Made by a program: the position numbers and the translations under genes
DNA from: Lactobacillus gallinarum DSM 10532 = JCM 2011
GTDB taxonomy: Bacteria > Bacillota > Bacilli > Lactobacillales > Lactobacillaceae
Assembly (NCBI RefSeq): GCF_001434975.1
Contig: NZ_AZEL01000021.1
Span: 1-47,183 of the forward strand
Length of the DNA: 47,183 nt
Reading direction: 5' to 3'
Shown: positions 9,053 to 18,046 of the stretch, piece by piece
How the letters are laid out: each line of letters begins with the position of its first letter
Position numbering within the stretch: the first letter of the stretch is position 1
The notes under the pieces: model-generated
Database searches by the model: none
The model's input: only the letters and a program-made list of their open reading frames with translations
Told to the model about the DNA's origin: nothing

Positions 9053-9679
9053 ATGAATAAATTAACTAAACTCACCGCTGGTGCTGCCTTAATTGGCGCT
9101 TTAGCTGTTGGTACTGTTGCATGTAGCAACAATGACCACAGTGAATCAACCCAATCTTCTAAGGTTGAAAAGTCAAAGAAGAATACTAAGAAGGCAGTTA
9201 AGCAAAACGAAACCAAGCTTAAGAGAACTAAAATTGATCTCAGTCAAAGCGAAGCTTTAAACAAATTCAATGAAAAATACCCTAACAAGAAAATTAAGAG
9301 TATTGATTTGAAGCAAGAAAACGGTACCTACGTTTATGAAATCGACGGTTTTGACAAGACTAATGAATATACTGCAACAATTAACGCCGATACTGGCAAG
9401 TTGTTACATTCACATTCTGAAAAGCTTGACTTAGACGATCGTCACCAAAAAGCGCTTGACCTTGATAGCGTAATCAGCCGTGATGAAGCAACTAAGATTG
9501 CGGAAAAACATGCTGACGGCGTAAGTAAAGAATGGAATCTTGAACTCGATGAAGACGATGGCAAGGCTTACTGGGATGTTGAAGTAAGCGATGGCACTAA
9601 GTCAACTGAAGTTAAGATTAATGCCACTAGCAAAGACGTTGTGAGAACTGATCGCGATCATGGCGATGATAACGACTAA
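9053..9679 (+). CDS. PepSY-domain lipoprotein
   Basis: A 208-residue exported lipoprotein. I start it at ATG 9053 rather than the upstream GTG at 9035 because GGAGA sits seven bases before 9053. The signal peptide ends at VGTVAC with Cys24 as the lipidated residue; the lipobox is slightly unusual. A Lys-rich linker leads into two PepSY domains, about residues 65-125 (DGTYVYEIDGFD-like core) and 145-205 (SRDEATKIAEKHA, then DGKAYWDVEV). PepSY domains are thought to inhibit peptidases or sense the cell surface; the partner is unknown. A related protein lies 1.2 kb downstream at 10852-11442. Confidence 0.85.
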   Translation: MNKLTKLTAGAALIGALAVGTVACSNNDHSESTQSSKVEKSKKNTKKAVKQNETKLKRTKIDLSQSEALNKFNEKYPNKKIKSIDLKQENGTYVYEIDGFDKTNEYTATINADTGKLLHSHSEKLDLDDRHQKALDLDSVISRDEATKIAEKHADGVSKEWNLELDEDDGKAYWDVEVSDGTKSTEVKINATSKDVVRTDRDHGDDND

Positions 9680-9706
9680 AAAAGAGGTCCAAATTGGACC
9701 TCTTTT
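9679..9706. terminator. Bidirectional terminator
   Basis: A perfect 12-bp stem AAAAGAGGTCCA with A and T runs separates the PepSY gene from the converging GNAT gene. Confidence 0.9.
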
Positions 9707-9709
9707 CTA

Positions 9710-10225
9710 TTACAATTTTTTAAGTAATAACCAGTCAGTTTGTGGATCGCTGCCAACTTGAAAAGTATGCTCGCTTACCTTTTCAAAACCATGATGCTTG
9801 TAGAAATGTTGGGCATTAATATTCTTTTCGTAAACGCCAAGCCACATATAGTCATAGTCCTCTTTTCTTGCCGTATCTTCTGCATAATCTAGCAACACAT
9901 TACCTAATCCTTTATGTTGAAAACTTGGCAATAAGTAAATGCGTTCCACTTCTAAAGCATTTTCTTTTAAATGCTCAGTTTGCGCATCCCCTACATTAAT
10001 CTTCAAGTAGCCTGCTACTTCATCGCCCACCATCAAGAAAAAGAAGCGACTATTCGGATTTTCTATTTCCTTAATCAACTTGCTGGTTTCATAATCTTCT
10101 TTCAAAAAGCGCTTCATATCATCTGGAGCAGTATAGTCATCAAAAGTATCCTTGAAAGTCTCACGTGATACTTCTTGCAACTTCTCCACATCATTAGTTG
10201 TTATAGACTTAATTGTGTAATCCAT
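9710..10225 (-). CDS. GNAT-family N-acetyltransferase
   Basis: A 171-residue acetyltransferase of the PaiA/spermidine-acetyltransferase-like group. The acetyl-CoA binding region reads VERIYLLPSFQHKGLGNVLL (about residues 92-111), followed by WLGVYEKNINAQHFYKHHGF, the common end of this subfamily. The small substrate is not predictable. Its ATG overlaps the stop codon of the MarR gene by one base (TAATG), showing translational coupling, so it is probably the target or partner gene of that regulator. Confidence 0.88.
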   Translation of the reverse strand: MDYTIKSITTNDVEKLQEVSRETFKDTFDDYTAPDDMKRFLKEDYETSKLIKEIENPNSRFFFLMVGDEVAGYLKINVGDAQTEHLKENALEVERIYLLPSFQHKGLGNVLLDYAEDTARKEDYDYMWLGVYEKNINAQHFYKHHGFEKVSEHTFQVGSDPQTDWLLLKKL

Positions 10226-10680
10226 TAATATTCCCTCTTTCCGCCGTTTTTAACAAAATACCAATTGGCACTAACATTCTTCTCTACTATCTGCAGTAAG
10301 GCAGTTAATTCCGCTCTCTGTACTGAATCTAATCCTGTTAAGGCCAACTCATTTGAATATGCATTCTCCTGCTCAATTTTCTGCGCTAACTTCTCGCCTT
10401 TATCCGTGACAAACAAATGCTTAATCTTTCTATTTTTCTGATCATTCTTCTTTTCAATCAGACTGTTTTTTTCAAGCTTTTGAATAGCTCTAGCAGTGGT
10501 CGTACGATCAACACTCAACAACTCAGCTAAATGATTAGCAATAATCCCCGGATTTTCCTTAATTCTAGTCAAATACAAATACTGACCGCGATTGAGCTCA
10601 ATCTCCTTAAACTCAACATTAGCAATTGAATCCAGAGCACGGGCAATCGTTCCGATTCGTCTTAAAATATCTTCTTCCAT
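10225..10680 (-). CDS. MarR-family transcriptional regulator
   Basis: A 151-residue winged-helix regulator. The recognition region reads IIANHLAELLSVDRTTTARAIQKLEKNSLIEK (about residues 40-70), followed by the wing with Asp/Lys-rich residues and LFVTDKGEKLAQK, all typical of MarR proteins. It is the first gene of a two-gene operon with a GNAT acetyltransferase. A perfect inverted repeat at 10710-10729, in the promoter region, is the likely autoregulatory operator. The ligand is unknown. Confidence 0.92.
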   Translation of the reverse strand: MEEDILRRIGTIARALDSIANVEFKEIELNRGQYLYLTRIKENPGIIANHLAELLSVDRTTTARAIQKLEKNSLIEKKNDQKNRKIKHLFVTDKGEKLAQKIEQENAYSNELALTGLDSVQRAELTALLQIVEKNVSANWYFVKNGGKREY

Positions 10681-10709
10681 TTTTTCACCTTAAGAATATT
10701 ATATTAATT

Positions 10710-10729
10710 ATTGTTGCAAATGCAACAAT
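10710..10729. promoter_or_regulatory. Candidate MarR operator
   Basis: A perfect 9-bp inverted repeat, ATTGTTGCA-AA-TGCAACAAT, sits 30 bases upstream of the MarR start, overlapping its likely promoter, where a TATAAT box lies nearer the gene. Size and symmetry fit MarR dimers. The site also lies upstream of the divergent PepSY gene. Confidence 0.75.
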
Positions 10730-10851
10730 AAAATAAACATTACAAAATAACAACAAAAGACATAAGAAATTTTTAAGCAAACAGTAACGCTATGTAGCTT
10801 TTAGATTATATAGTTTATAATTTAGATAAACTCAACAAAACTACACAACAG

Positions 10852-11442
10852 ATGACTATTATGAAGAAATTTATCAAACCCGTTTTAATTGGCGTTACAG
10901 GAATTTTAATCGGTGTATTTTCGACCATTTTCTGGATCAAGCAACAACCACAAACGCCTATCAACTTTTCAATAACCACTAAGAATGTTTTACCCAAAAT
11001 TGTAAACTATTCTAGCAACAAATTGCCCCAAATTAGAATGAGTCAAGTTTCCGCAATCCAAAAATTCAAATCCTTGTATTCAAACGCCGAGATTAAATCC
11101 ATTACTTTAGCCTTAAAAAATGATACTTATGTTTACACCATTGTTGGTTTTGATTCCATAAAAGATTGCACTATTCAGCTCGATGCGACCAATAACAAAA
11201 TCATGGGACAATCTACTCAGCTTTTAGATTACGATTACAACAAAGAAGAAGCATTAAATCTTAAAAAGACCATTTCTCGGCAAGAGGCCAATGCCGTTGC
11301 ACTCAGAGAATTGCGCGGTGCCACCCCAATTCTTTGGGAATTAACCGATGAAGACGGCAAGGCTATTTGGAAAATCAATCTAATTTATAATAATCAAAAA
11401 CGCGAATTAAAAATCGATGCTTTAAACAAAAATATTATTTAA
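10852..11442 (+). CDS. Membrane-anchored PepSY-domain protein
   Basis: A 196-residue protein with one N-terminal membrane segment (residues about 8-28) and no lipobox, followed by two PepSY-like domains (about 60-125 and 135-195). Motifs such as NDTYVYTIVGFD, ISRQEANAVALRE and DEDGKAIWKINL run parallel to the lipoprotein at 9053-9679, so the two are paralogues differing in anchoring. ATG at 10852 or 10861 are both possible; neither has a strong ribosome binding site. Function unknown; a surface peptidase-inhibitor or envelope-sensing role would be an inference from the domain. Confidence 0.75.
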   Translation: MTIMKKFIKPVLIGVTGILIGVFSTIFWIKQQPQTPINFSITTKNVLPKIVNYSSNKLPQIRMSQVSAIQKFKSLYSNAEIKSITLALKNDTYVYTIVGFDSIKDCTIQLDATNNKIMGQSTQLLDYDYNKEEALNLKKTISRQEANAVALRELRGATPILWELTDEDGKAIWKINLIYNNQKRELKIDALNKNII

Positions 11443-11451
11443 AAAATTTTT

Positions 11452-11487
11452 AGCTGATTGCAACCTAGCATTGTAATCAGCTTTTGT
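11452..11487 (+). terminator. Terminator of PepSY gene
   Basis: AGCTGATTGCAA pairs with TTGTAATCAGCT with one mismatch, followed by TTTTGTT. Confidence 0.75.
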
Positions 11488-11614
11488 TATATACAATCTA
11501 AATTGAAATCCTCACCTCCATAACACATCTTTATCAAAATACAAGATCTTGTAGTCAATATTTTATATGCTACAATAACTAGTGCTTATAAAAATATTTA
11601 TCGGAAGATTACTA

Positions 11615-12916
11615 ATGAGATTAGGTAAAAAATTAATCACTTTTGCTGTAGCCGGCCTTGCGTTAGTAGGTACAGCTGCTTGTTCCAATGGTAAAAACAA
11701 TTCATCTTCAAATGATGCTAAGATTCCATCTAAAATCACTAAAAAGACTACTGTAGTATTTTGGCACGGGATGCATGGTGCTCAAGAAAATACTTTTAAG
11801 CAATTAACTAATGATTTTGAAAAGAAGAATCCTAACATTAAGATCTAGCTGGAAAACCAAGGCTCTTACATTGATTTGCAAGGCAAGATCAATTCTACTA
11901 TGCAATCACCTAAGAATTTGCCAACAATTACCCAAGCTTACCCTGGCTGGTTATATAATGCCGCTCAAAACAGAATGTTGGTTGATTTAACTCCTTACAT
12001 CAACAATAAAAATGTTGGTTGGGGCAGCACCAAAGCTTCTAATATTCGAACTGAATTGTTAGATGGTGCCCAAATTAAAGGTACCCAATATGGTATTCCA
12101 TTTAACAAATCTATCGAATCTTTGACTTACAACAAGACTATGTTCAAGAAATATGGCATTAAAAAAGTTCCTACAACAATGGAGGAACTCAAACAGGTCT
12201 CTGAAACTATCTACAAGAAGAGTAACCACAAGGTAGTTGGTGCTGGCTTTGATTCATTAGCTAGCTACTACACTCTTGGTATGAAGGATGAAGGCATTAA
12301 CTTTACCGACAAGATTAATTTCACCGGTGCTGCTTCTAAGAAAGTTATCAATTACTATGCAGAAGGTGTAAAGAAAGGCTACTTCCGTGTAGCTGGTTCT
12401 GAACACTACTTATCTGGTCCATTTGCTAACGAAAAAGTCGCAATGTTCATCGGTACTTCTGCAGGTGAAGGCTTTGTAAAACAAGGTGTTGGCAACAAGT
12501 TTACTTACGATGTTGCTCCTCGTCCTGGCAAATACACCATGCAACAAGGTACTGACATCTACATGTTTAAAGAAGCTTCATCAATGCAAAGAGCTGCCGC
12601 CTTCAAGTACATGAAATTCTTAACTTCTGAATCCTCACAACTTAAGTGGGCAAATGCTACTGGTTACATTCCAGTTAATAACGGCGTACTTGACGACAAG
12701 GAATTCCTTGATAACAAGAACATCAAGATGCCTACTAAGTTGAAAGCAGCAATGAAGCACCCCTATAGTGTCCCAGCTAAAAAGAACTCTAATGCTGCCT
12801 ACAACCAATTAAACGGCATTATGCAAAACATCTTATCCGCAGCTCAAAAAAGTCAAAATGTTAACAGCCAAATTGACAATGGTAAGCAAAAATTTGATGC
12901 CGCTTGGAAACAATAA
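11615..12916 (+). pseudogene. UgpB-like ABC solute-binding lipoprotein, amber mutation
   Basis: The same frame is open from 11615 to 12916 (434 codons) except for TAG at 11846-11848, codon 78. The N-terminus is a lipoprotein signal (VGTAAC, Cys23), followed by VVFWHGMHGAQENTFKQLT, a typical start of family 1 binding proteins of the glycerol-3-phosphate or sugar type. After the stop the protein continues with LENQGSYIDLQGKI and standard binding-protein motifs such as YGIPFNKSIESLTYNK. The lost codon was probably CAG. No permease or ATPase gene is adjacent, so it was an orphan receptor. The part after the stop could only be made by internal initiation. Confidence 0.85.
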
Positions 12917-12926
12917 AGTGCAAAAT

Positions 12927-12954
12927 AAAAAGCTCTCTTTCGAGAGCTTTTTTT
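12927..12954. terminator. Bidirectional terminator
   Basis: AAAAAGCTCTC/GAGAGCTTTTT with a 4-base loop separates the binding-protein pseudogene from the converging efp gene. Confidence 0.9.
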
Positions 12955-12964
12955 CTGCCTATTT

Positions 12965-13537
12965 TTATCTCGGTTGACTGTCGGCACGTGACTTGTAATC
13001 ACCATTTTCAGTACCGATAATCAACTTCTCGCCTTCCTTAATGAAGTCAGGAACTTGAACAACCAGGCCTGTTTCCATTGTGGCTGGCTTACCACCACCA
13101 GCAACAGTAGCACCCTTAATTTCTGGTTGAGTTTCCTTAACAGTCATTTCAACAGTTGATGGCAATTCAATACCGATAATCTTGTTGTCACCAGTGAATT
13201 CCATATCTACCATGATGTTAGGCATTAAAAACTTAACATCATCACCTAATTGGTCAGCAGAAACTTCGTATTGATCATAAGTTTCAGTATCCATAAAGGT
13301 ATAAACATCGCCTTCACCATAGAGGTATTGTGCAGTTCTCTTAGTGATATCAACTAAATCTACTTTTTCAGTTGGACGCATAGTCTTGTGGACAACAGCA
13401 CCGCTCTTAACGTCACGCAAATCCATTTGCATAACGGTGTTACCCTTACCTGGCTTATGGTGGTTAGCCTTTAAAACCTTAATTAACTTACCATCTTGAC
13501 TAAAAATCATGCCTTTTTTCAAATTAATTGCTTGCAT
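12965..13537 (-). CDS. efp: Elongation factor P
   Basis: A 190-residue translation factor that rescues ribosomes stalled at polyproline stretches. The three beta-barrel domains are complete. The tip of domain I reads HHKPGKGNTV with Lys31 at the position that is post-translationally modified in many bacteria. The C-terminal segment GLVVQVPDFIKEGEKL is typical. A short extension (DSQPR) follows the usual end. AAGGAG precedes the ATG. It is a single gene. Confidence 0.97.
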   Translation of the reverse strand: MQAINLKKGMIFSQDGKLIKVLKANHHKPGKGNTVMQMDLRDVKSGAVVHKTMRPTEKVDLVDITKRTAQYLYGEGDVYTFMDTETYDQYEVSADQLGDDVKFLMPNIMVDMEFTGDNKIIGIELPSTVEMTVKETQPEIKGATVAGGGKPATMETGLVVQVPDFIKEGEKLIIGTENGDYKSRADSQPR

Positions 13538-13572
13538 AAAATTCTCCTTATCTACACATAGATTATAACAAA

Positions 13573-14487
13573 CTAAATATGTCTCAAATAAATCTTGTCA
13601 ATTAAATGTCCATCAGTCTTATGCAAAATTAGGCTTGCACGTTCTTTAGTTGGAGCAATGTATTCACGAAGGTTTACTAAATTGACCATTTGCCATACTT
13701 CTTCGGCAAACTGCATCGCTTGATCTAGCGGTCCATTAGCCATTTGATAATAAAAATTATCAGGCTTGTTTTTATTCAATTTCAATACTTTTTGGAATCG
13801 TTGCATATACCATTTTTCAATTAAATCTTCTTCCGCATCGATATAAATTGAAAAATCAAAAAAGTCACTAGTCACAACTTGTCCACTTTCCGGTAGTTGC
13901 AGAGTATTGATCCCTTCAATAATTAAAATATCTGGGTTCTTAACATGACCATATTTTCCAGGAACAATATCGCTCAATTCTTGTGAATAAAGTGGGTAAA
14001 CAATATCCTTTTTACCACTTAAAACATCCCACAAAAAGTCACTTAATAAGGCCATATTATAGCTTTCAGGGAATCCCTTGCGTGACATTAATCCCTTACG
14101 CTCCAATTCTTTATTTGGATAAATAAAACCATCCGTGGTCATTAAATGTACTTTGAGATTGGGATAAGTTCTTTGCAAAAGTAGCTGCAAAAGACGCGCC
14201 GTAGTCGACTTTCCTACAGCTACCGAACCTGAAATACCGATGATAAACGGTGCTGGTTCAAAAGATTTATGCAAAAATCTAATCTGAGCTTGGCGCGCTT
14301 GTTGTTTATCCTGATAAACTAAATGTAGATAGCTAATTAGGCTAGTATAAATTTCATGCACATCGGTCAAATCGACTACATCGCCTAGTGACTTGATTTG
14401 TGTTAATTCTTCTTTAGTAATATTTACTTTATTTTTTGGAGCTAGTTTAGCCCATTCATTTCTTTCAAAACTCGTATAATTTCTCAT
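13573..14487 (-). CDS. coaA: Pantothenate kinase, type I
   Basis: A 304-residue P-loop kinase that phosphorylates pantothenate in the first step of coenzyme A synthesis. Walker A GSVAVGKST is at residues 87-95; TTDGFIYPN, RKGFPESYN and the late IEGINTLQ segment are family signatures. Length is normal for type I (CoaA). It is in the same direction as efp, 36 bases upstream of it, but each gene is likely to have its own signals. Confidence 0.96.
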   Translation of the reverse strand: MRNYTSFERNEWAKLAPKNKVNITKEELTQIKSLGDVVDLTDVHEIYTSLISYLHLVYQDKQQARQAQIRFLHKSFEPAPFIIGISGSVAVGKSTTARLLQLLLQRTYPNLKVHLMTTDGFIYPNKELERKGLMSRKGFPESYNMALLSDFLWDVLSGKKDIVYPLYSQELSDIVPGKYGHVKNPDILIIEGINTLQLPESGQVVTSDFFDFSIYIDAEEDLIEKWYMQRFQKVLKLNKNKPDNFYYQMANGPLDQAMQFAEEVWQMVNLVNLREYIAPTKERASLILHKTDGHLIDKIYLRHI

Positions 14488-14548
14488 TGCTATTATCCAT
14501 TTTTTCTTTTACATACACTTACTTATTATAATTGAAAGGCATTAAATT

Positions 14549-15109
14549 ATGAAAAAAATAATTTTATTCGGTGATTCTATCTTTAACGGCTTTCGCGATG
14601 GTCAAGACACAGATTTAGTTACTAATCTATTTCAAAAAGAGCTAAAAGATTATGCACAGGTGGAAAACATCTCTAAAAGTGGTGCCACTACCGTTGAAGC
14701 ACTAGATTATTTGCATTTAATTCCTCAAAAAAGAGATTTAGTTGTAGTTGAATACGGTAATAATGATGCCGCAACAGGTTGGGGAATTCGCCCAGAAAGT
14801 TATGAGCGCAATCTAAATGAAGTTCTCACCCAAGTAGGCAAAGCCATAGTTGTTGGCCTCTGTTATCCTGATCCTACCAACAGTGAAATTAACCAATTTT
14901 ACGGAGATGAAAGATTAGATCTTTTCAACGGCATTGCTAAAAAGGTTGCAGAAAAGCACAGTGTACAATTTGTGGATATCTTACCCGCCTTTAGAAAGCT
15001 CAAGGCCATTTCGACATACTATCAAAAAGATGGACAGCATCTAACAGACAAAGGCAACGAATTTTTAGTTAACCAAATTATGCCAGCAATCAAAAAAGAA
15101 CTTGATTAA
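14549..15109 (+). CDS. SGNH/GDSL hydrolase
   Basis: A 186-residue esterase/lipase-type enzyme. Block I GDSIF has nucleophile Ser10, block II is KSGATT (about 43-48), block III is GNND (70-73), and block V DGQHLT supplies Asp161 and His164, so the active site is complete. There is no signal peptide, so it is cytoplasmic. The substrate may be an acyl ester or acetylated sugar; the sequence does not say which. Its end overlaps the converging GNAT gene by four bases. Confidence 0.9.
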   Translation: MKKIILFGDSIFNGFRDGQDTDLVTNLFQKELKDYAQVENISKSGATTVEALDYLHLIPQKRDLVVVEYGNNDAATGWGIRPESYERNLNEVLTQVGKAIVVGLCYPDPTNSEINQFYGDERLDLFNGIAKKVAEKHSVQFVDILPAFRKLKAISTYYQKDGQHLTDKGNEFLVNQIMPAIKKELD

Positions 15110-15552
15110 CTCAAGCTCTTCTTCATCATAATATGCTCAACGCCGCCTTCATCAAATGGCTCGCCGCATGTTTGATAACCTAATTTTTCATAGAATGGCT
15201 TAACATGCATTTGAGCATGACAATACAAGGCTGAGGCATTTTGCTCTTTTAAGTAATTATGCACAGCTAGCAGCATTTTCTTACCTAAGCTTTGGCCGCG
15301 ACTTTTCTTTGAAACTGCAACGCGGCCCAGCATCCATTTATCTTTTTCCACAAACAGACGACATGTTGCAAGGGCATCCGTCTGTTTTTCATTTAGCAAA
15401 AAAACTTGAACTGCTGTTAAATCTTGATCATCTAAATCTGGCAATGTAATTTTTTGTTCTGCTACAAAAGTTTCATTACGCAGGCGAGCTACGGCAAACA
15501 TTTCTCTGCTCGTCATTTCATCAATCTTTTTAAAAGAAAAATTATTATTCAT
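15106..15552 (-). CDS. ElaA-like GNAT acetyltransferase
   Basis: A 148-residue GNAT protein. The start LRNETFVAEQKI, the CoA-binding core LGRVAVSKKSRGQSLGKKM (about residues 75-93) and the end AQMHVKPFYEKLGY match the ElaA-like subgroup. Substrate unknown. The gene begins three bases after the stop of the downstream-facing transporter operon's last gene on the same strand and could be read from its own promoter. Confidence 0.88.
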   Translation of the reverse strand: MNNNFSFKKIDEMTSREMFAVARLRNETFVAEQKITLPDLDDQDLTAVQVFLLNEKQTDALATCRLFVEKDKWMLGRVAVSKKSRGQSLGKKMLLAVHNYLKEQNASALYCHAQMHVKPFYEKLGYQTCGEPFDEGGVEHIMMKKSLS

Positions 15553-15554
15553 CG

Positions 15555-16358
15555 TTACTTTCCTAAATAATTACTATCTTTACCAAACCATTTCTCATTA
15601 ATTTGTCTTAACTTACCATTTTTCTGCAATCTAGCCAAGCCCTCGTTGAGCTTTTTTTGCAAAGTCTTATCATCTTTACGCATCCCGACCGCAAACAGAT
15701 CCATCGGTACACGGTCATTTTGTATCACCTTATACTCGCTACTCTTAGCCATGTGTGCAATGTAGTAATCGGCGTAAACTTCATCAAGCAAGATTCCTTG
15801 GATACGACCTGAATTTAAATCTAAGAATGAATTAGAAATTGTATCGTACAAAATTGTTTTTTTAGCATGCAAGACATTCTGCTTAGTCTCATACCACTGC
15901 TCCGCGGTTGAACCAGTTTGCATCCCCAATTCATACTTTTTCATTTGCGCAAAATTATCGATGCCGCTATTTTTCTTTACAACCAAAACTTGACGATTAC
16001 GCAAATATGGACGACTAAAAGCCACCTTCTTCTTGCGCTCAGGCGTAATACTGTAGCCGTTCCAAATCAAATCAATAGTGCCGTTGCGCAGTTCCGTTAC
16101 GTTCATCGACCAGTCGATCGTTTGAAAACTAACTTTAATGCCATACTCCTTAAAAACGGCTCTTGCTAAATCAATATCGTAACCTGTAAGTTGGCCATTT
16201 TTCTTCTCAAATCCCATTGGCACAAAGCTATCATCTAAACCGATGACCACTTGCTTATTCTTTTCCATTGTTTGCCACGTATCAGCATTATTGGACTTAG
16301 CGCACCCAGTTAAAGTCAGCACTAGAACTCCAATAATTGCTATTATCCATTTTTTCAT
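15555..16358 (-). CDS. Amino-acid ABC transporter substrate-binding lipoprotein
   Basis: A family 3 binding protein of 267 residues. I start it at ATG 16358, eight bases after GAGGG, rather than the GTG at 16373. The lipobox LTGC gives a lipidated Cys near residue 19. The binding core shows VVIGLDDSFVPMGFEKKNG, then TGYDIDLARAVF and IDLIWNGYSITPERKKKV, all typical of polar-amino-acid receptors. It is the last gene of the permease-ATPase-receptor operon controlled by the T-box leader at 17664-18040. Confidence 0.92.
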   Translation of the reverse strand: MKKWIIAIIGVLVLTLTGCAKSNNADTWQTMEKNKQVVIGLDDSFVPMGFEKKNGQLTGYDIDLARAVFKEYGIKVSFQTIDWSMNVTELRNGTIDLIWNGYSITPERKKKVAFSRPYLRNRQVLVVKKNSGIDNFAQMKKYELGMQTGSTAEQWYETKQNVLHAKKTILYDTISNSFLDLNSGRIQGILLDEVYADYYIAHMAKSSEYKVIQNDRVPMDLFAVGMRKDDKTLQKKLNEGLARLQKNGKLRQINEKWFGKDSNYLGK

Positions 16359-16362
16359 GAGC

Positions 16363-16983
16363 TTATCCCTCACTTAATGGTTGAACCTTTAACATCTGAT
16401 CTGCCACATTCTCTGCAAACTGCAAGTCGTGCGTAATAATTAATTGCGTTAACCCGGATTTTTTCAGACCTAAGATCATCTTCTCAACCTCTTTGCGCAA
16501 ATTAGGATCAAGCGCTGATGTTGGTTCATCATAACAGAGAATGCGTGGCTTCATTGCCAATGCCCGTGCAATGGCGACACGCTGCTTTTGACCACCAGAC
16601 AATTCATAAGGATATTGCTTCTCACGGCCATTCATTTGCAAACGATTAAGCAATTCATAAGCCTTCTTATTGGCTTCTTCCTTGCTCTCCTTAAGTACCA
16701 TCGTCGGTGCCAGGGTAATATTTTGCAACACATTCAAGTTAGGGAAAAGATTATAATCCTGAAATACCACGCCAACTTTACCTGAATCATAAGCTTGACT
16801 ATCAATTAAAATTTCGCCGCTATCCTTGGTTTCAAGACCGGCAATAATTCTAAGAAGCGTGGTTTTCCCTGCACCAGATGGACCAACAATGGTCATGATT
16901 TCACCATCTTTTAGAGTAAAAGAGATATCTTTCAAAATTGGTCGATTATTAAATTCTTTGTATAAGTTTTTTACTTCTAACAT
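16363..16983 (-). CDS. Amino-acid ABC transporter ATPase
   Basis: A 206-residue ATPase of the GlnQ/HisP type, rather short because the C-terminal tail seen in most relatives (about 240 residues) is trimmed. Walker A GPSGAGKTT is at 34-42, Q-loop is in VVFQDYNLFP, signature is LSGGQKQRVAIARAL, Walker B is ILCYDEPTSALD and the switch His is in IITHD. It powers import of the amino acid bound by the downstream receptor. It lies 15 bases after the permease gene. Confidence 0.93.
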   Translation of the reverse strand: MLEVKNLYKEFNNRPILKDISFTLKDGEIMTIVGPSGAGKTTLLRIIAGLETKDSGEILIDSQAYDSGKVGVVFQDYNLFPNLNVLQNITLAPTMVLKESKEEANKKAYELLNRLQMNGREKQYPYELSGGQKQRVAIARALAMKPRILCYDEPTSALDPNLRKEVEKMILGLKKSGLTQLIITHDLQFAENVADQMLKVQPLSEG

Positions 16984-16998
16984 TTAATCCACCTACCA

Positions 16999-17646
16999 CT
17001 ATCTGTAATAAGAGAAGTACTTTTCCAACTTTTTCAAAACAAAAGCACAAATACTAATCAAAAGTAGATAAATCACGCCAACTAAAACTAATGGTATCAG
17101 CGTTACATCACGCGCCATTGCTACATTACCTGCTCGAAGTAAATCGCCTAAGCCGATTACGTAAACAAGTGATGAGTCCTTAACCAAGTTGATCACTTCG
17201 TTACCAATTGAAGGTAAAACAATTTTGATTACCTGGGGAATGACAATCTGGGTCATTGTTTGCCAGCGATTCAAGCGTAACACTTTTGCGGCTTCAAATT
17301 GTCCTTTATCAATTGATTGAAAACCGCCCCGGAAGATTTCCGCAAAATATGCAGCATAATTTAACACAAAGGCAAGAAGCGCTGCCTGATAACGTGGAAA
17401 TACAATATGGATAATTGGTAAACCATAAAATACAAAAATCAATTGCAATAATAGTGGTGTCCCCCGCATAATCCAAACGTAAAAATTAACTAGCCATTTA
17501 ATTGGCTTAATTTTGCTCATTTCTCCAAGTGAAACCAAGATTCCGAGCGGCGTTGCCAAAATAATAGTCCAAAAGAAAATACTAAGCGTCATCGTTGCGC
17601 CGTTAAAAAGGGCTGGTAAAATTTCTCCAATATATTTTAATGACAT
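16999..17646 (-). CDS. Amino-acid ABC transporter permease
   Basis: A 215-residue membrane protein with about five helices, of the HisM/GlnP family. The EAA-like loop reads EAAKVLRLNRWQTMTQIVIPQ (about residues 138-158), which contacts the ATPase. It is the first gene of the operon, begins after AGGTGAGG, and is preceded by the T-box leader, so expression should rise when the cognate tRNA is uncharged. Confidence 0.93.
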   Translation of the reverse strand: MSLKYIGEILPALFNGATMTLSIFFWTIILATPLGILVSLGEMSKIKPIKWLVNFYVWIMRGTPLLLQLIFVFYGLPIIHIVFPRYQAALLAFVLNYAAYFAEIFRGGFQSIDKGQFEAAKVLRLNRWQTMTQIVIPQVIKIVLPSIGNEVINLVKDSSLVYVIGLGDLLRAGNVAMARDVTLIPLVLVGVIYLLLISICAFVLKKLEKYFSYYR

Positions 17647-17663
17647 ATCCTCACCTGCATTTT

Positions 17664-18040
17664 TCTAATAAAAAAGCCCTCTTAGGACTAACCTAAGAGG
17701 ACGAACTGATCGTGTTTCCACCTCATCTTCGCATCTGCTCACGCAAAATGCCTCACTAGGTTGATTATCTTAAAAAAAAAAGCCCCCATAGCCAATTGGC
17801 TACGAGGGCGAATGAAATCGCGATTCCACCTCATATTCACAGGCTATTCACATAACCTGCCTCAATAAGTTAATAATCAACCTTTAGCTATAACGGGCTA
17901 TCCCGGGTCTTCCTACTCAATTCAGAAAATCAACTCACAGATGTGACTTCGGATTAGCTCGTGTTTCATTTCCACCATCAGAAACTCTCTATTACCGCAG
18001 CTAGCCTTACTGCTTCTGTTCTAAGTTGTTTTTAATATTG
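17664..18040 (-). ncRNA. T-box riboswitch leader with two antiterminator/terminator modules
   Basis: On the minus strand this leader has a 5' Stem I with the AGTA motif, AGAGAG, the distal GATGGTGGAAA loop and the 3' GAA of the specifier loop. It then carries T-box sequences at 17819-17832 (GAGGTGGAATCGCG) and again at 17711-17724 (GAGGTGGAAACACG). Each T-box is followed by its own terminator, at 17782-17809 (12-bp stem, then ten T) and 17678-17700 (perfect 9-bp stem, then T run). Only the first module has a Stem I, so this is a partially duplicated T-box. The triplet straight after GAA is GTC (valine), with a basal helix CATCTGT/ACAGAAG that fits this register. CAC (histidine), two bases later, is an alternative. 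Confidence 0.88.
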
Positions 18041-18046
18041 CTATAA

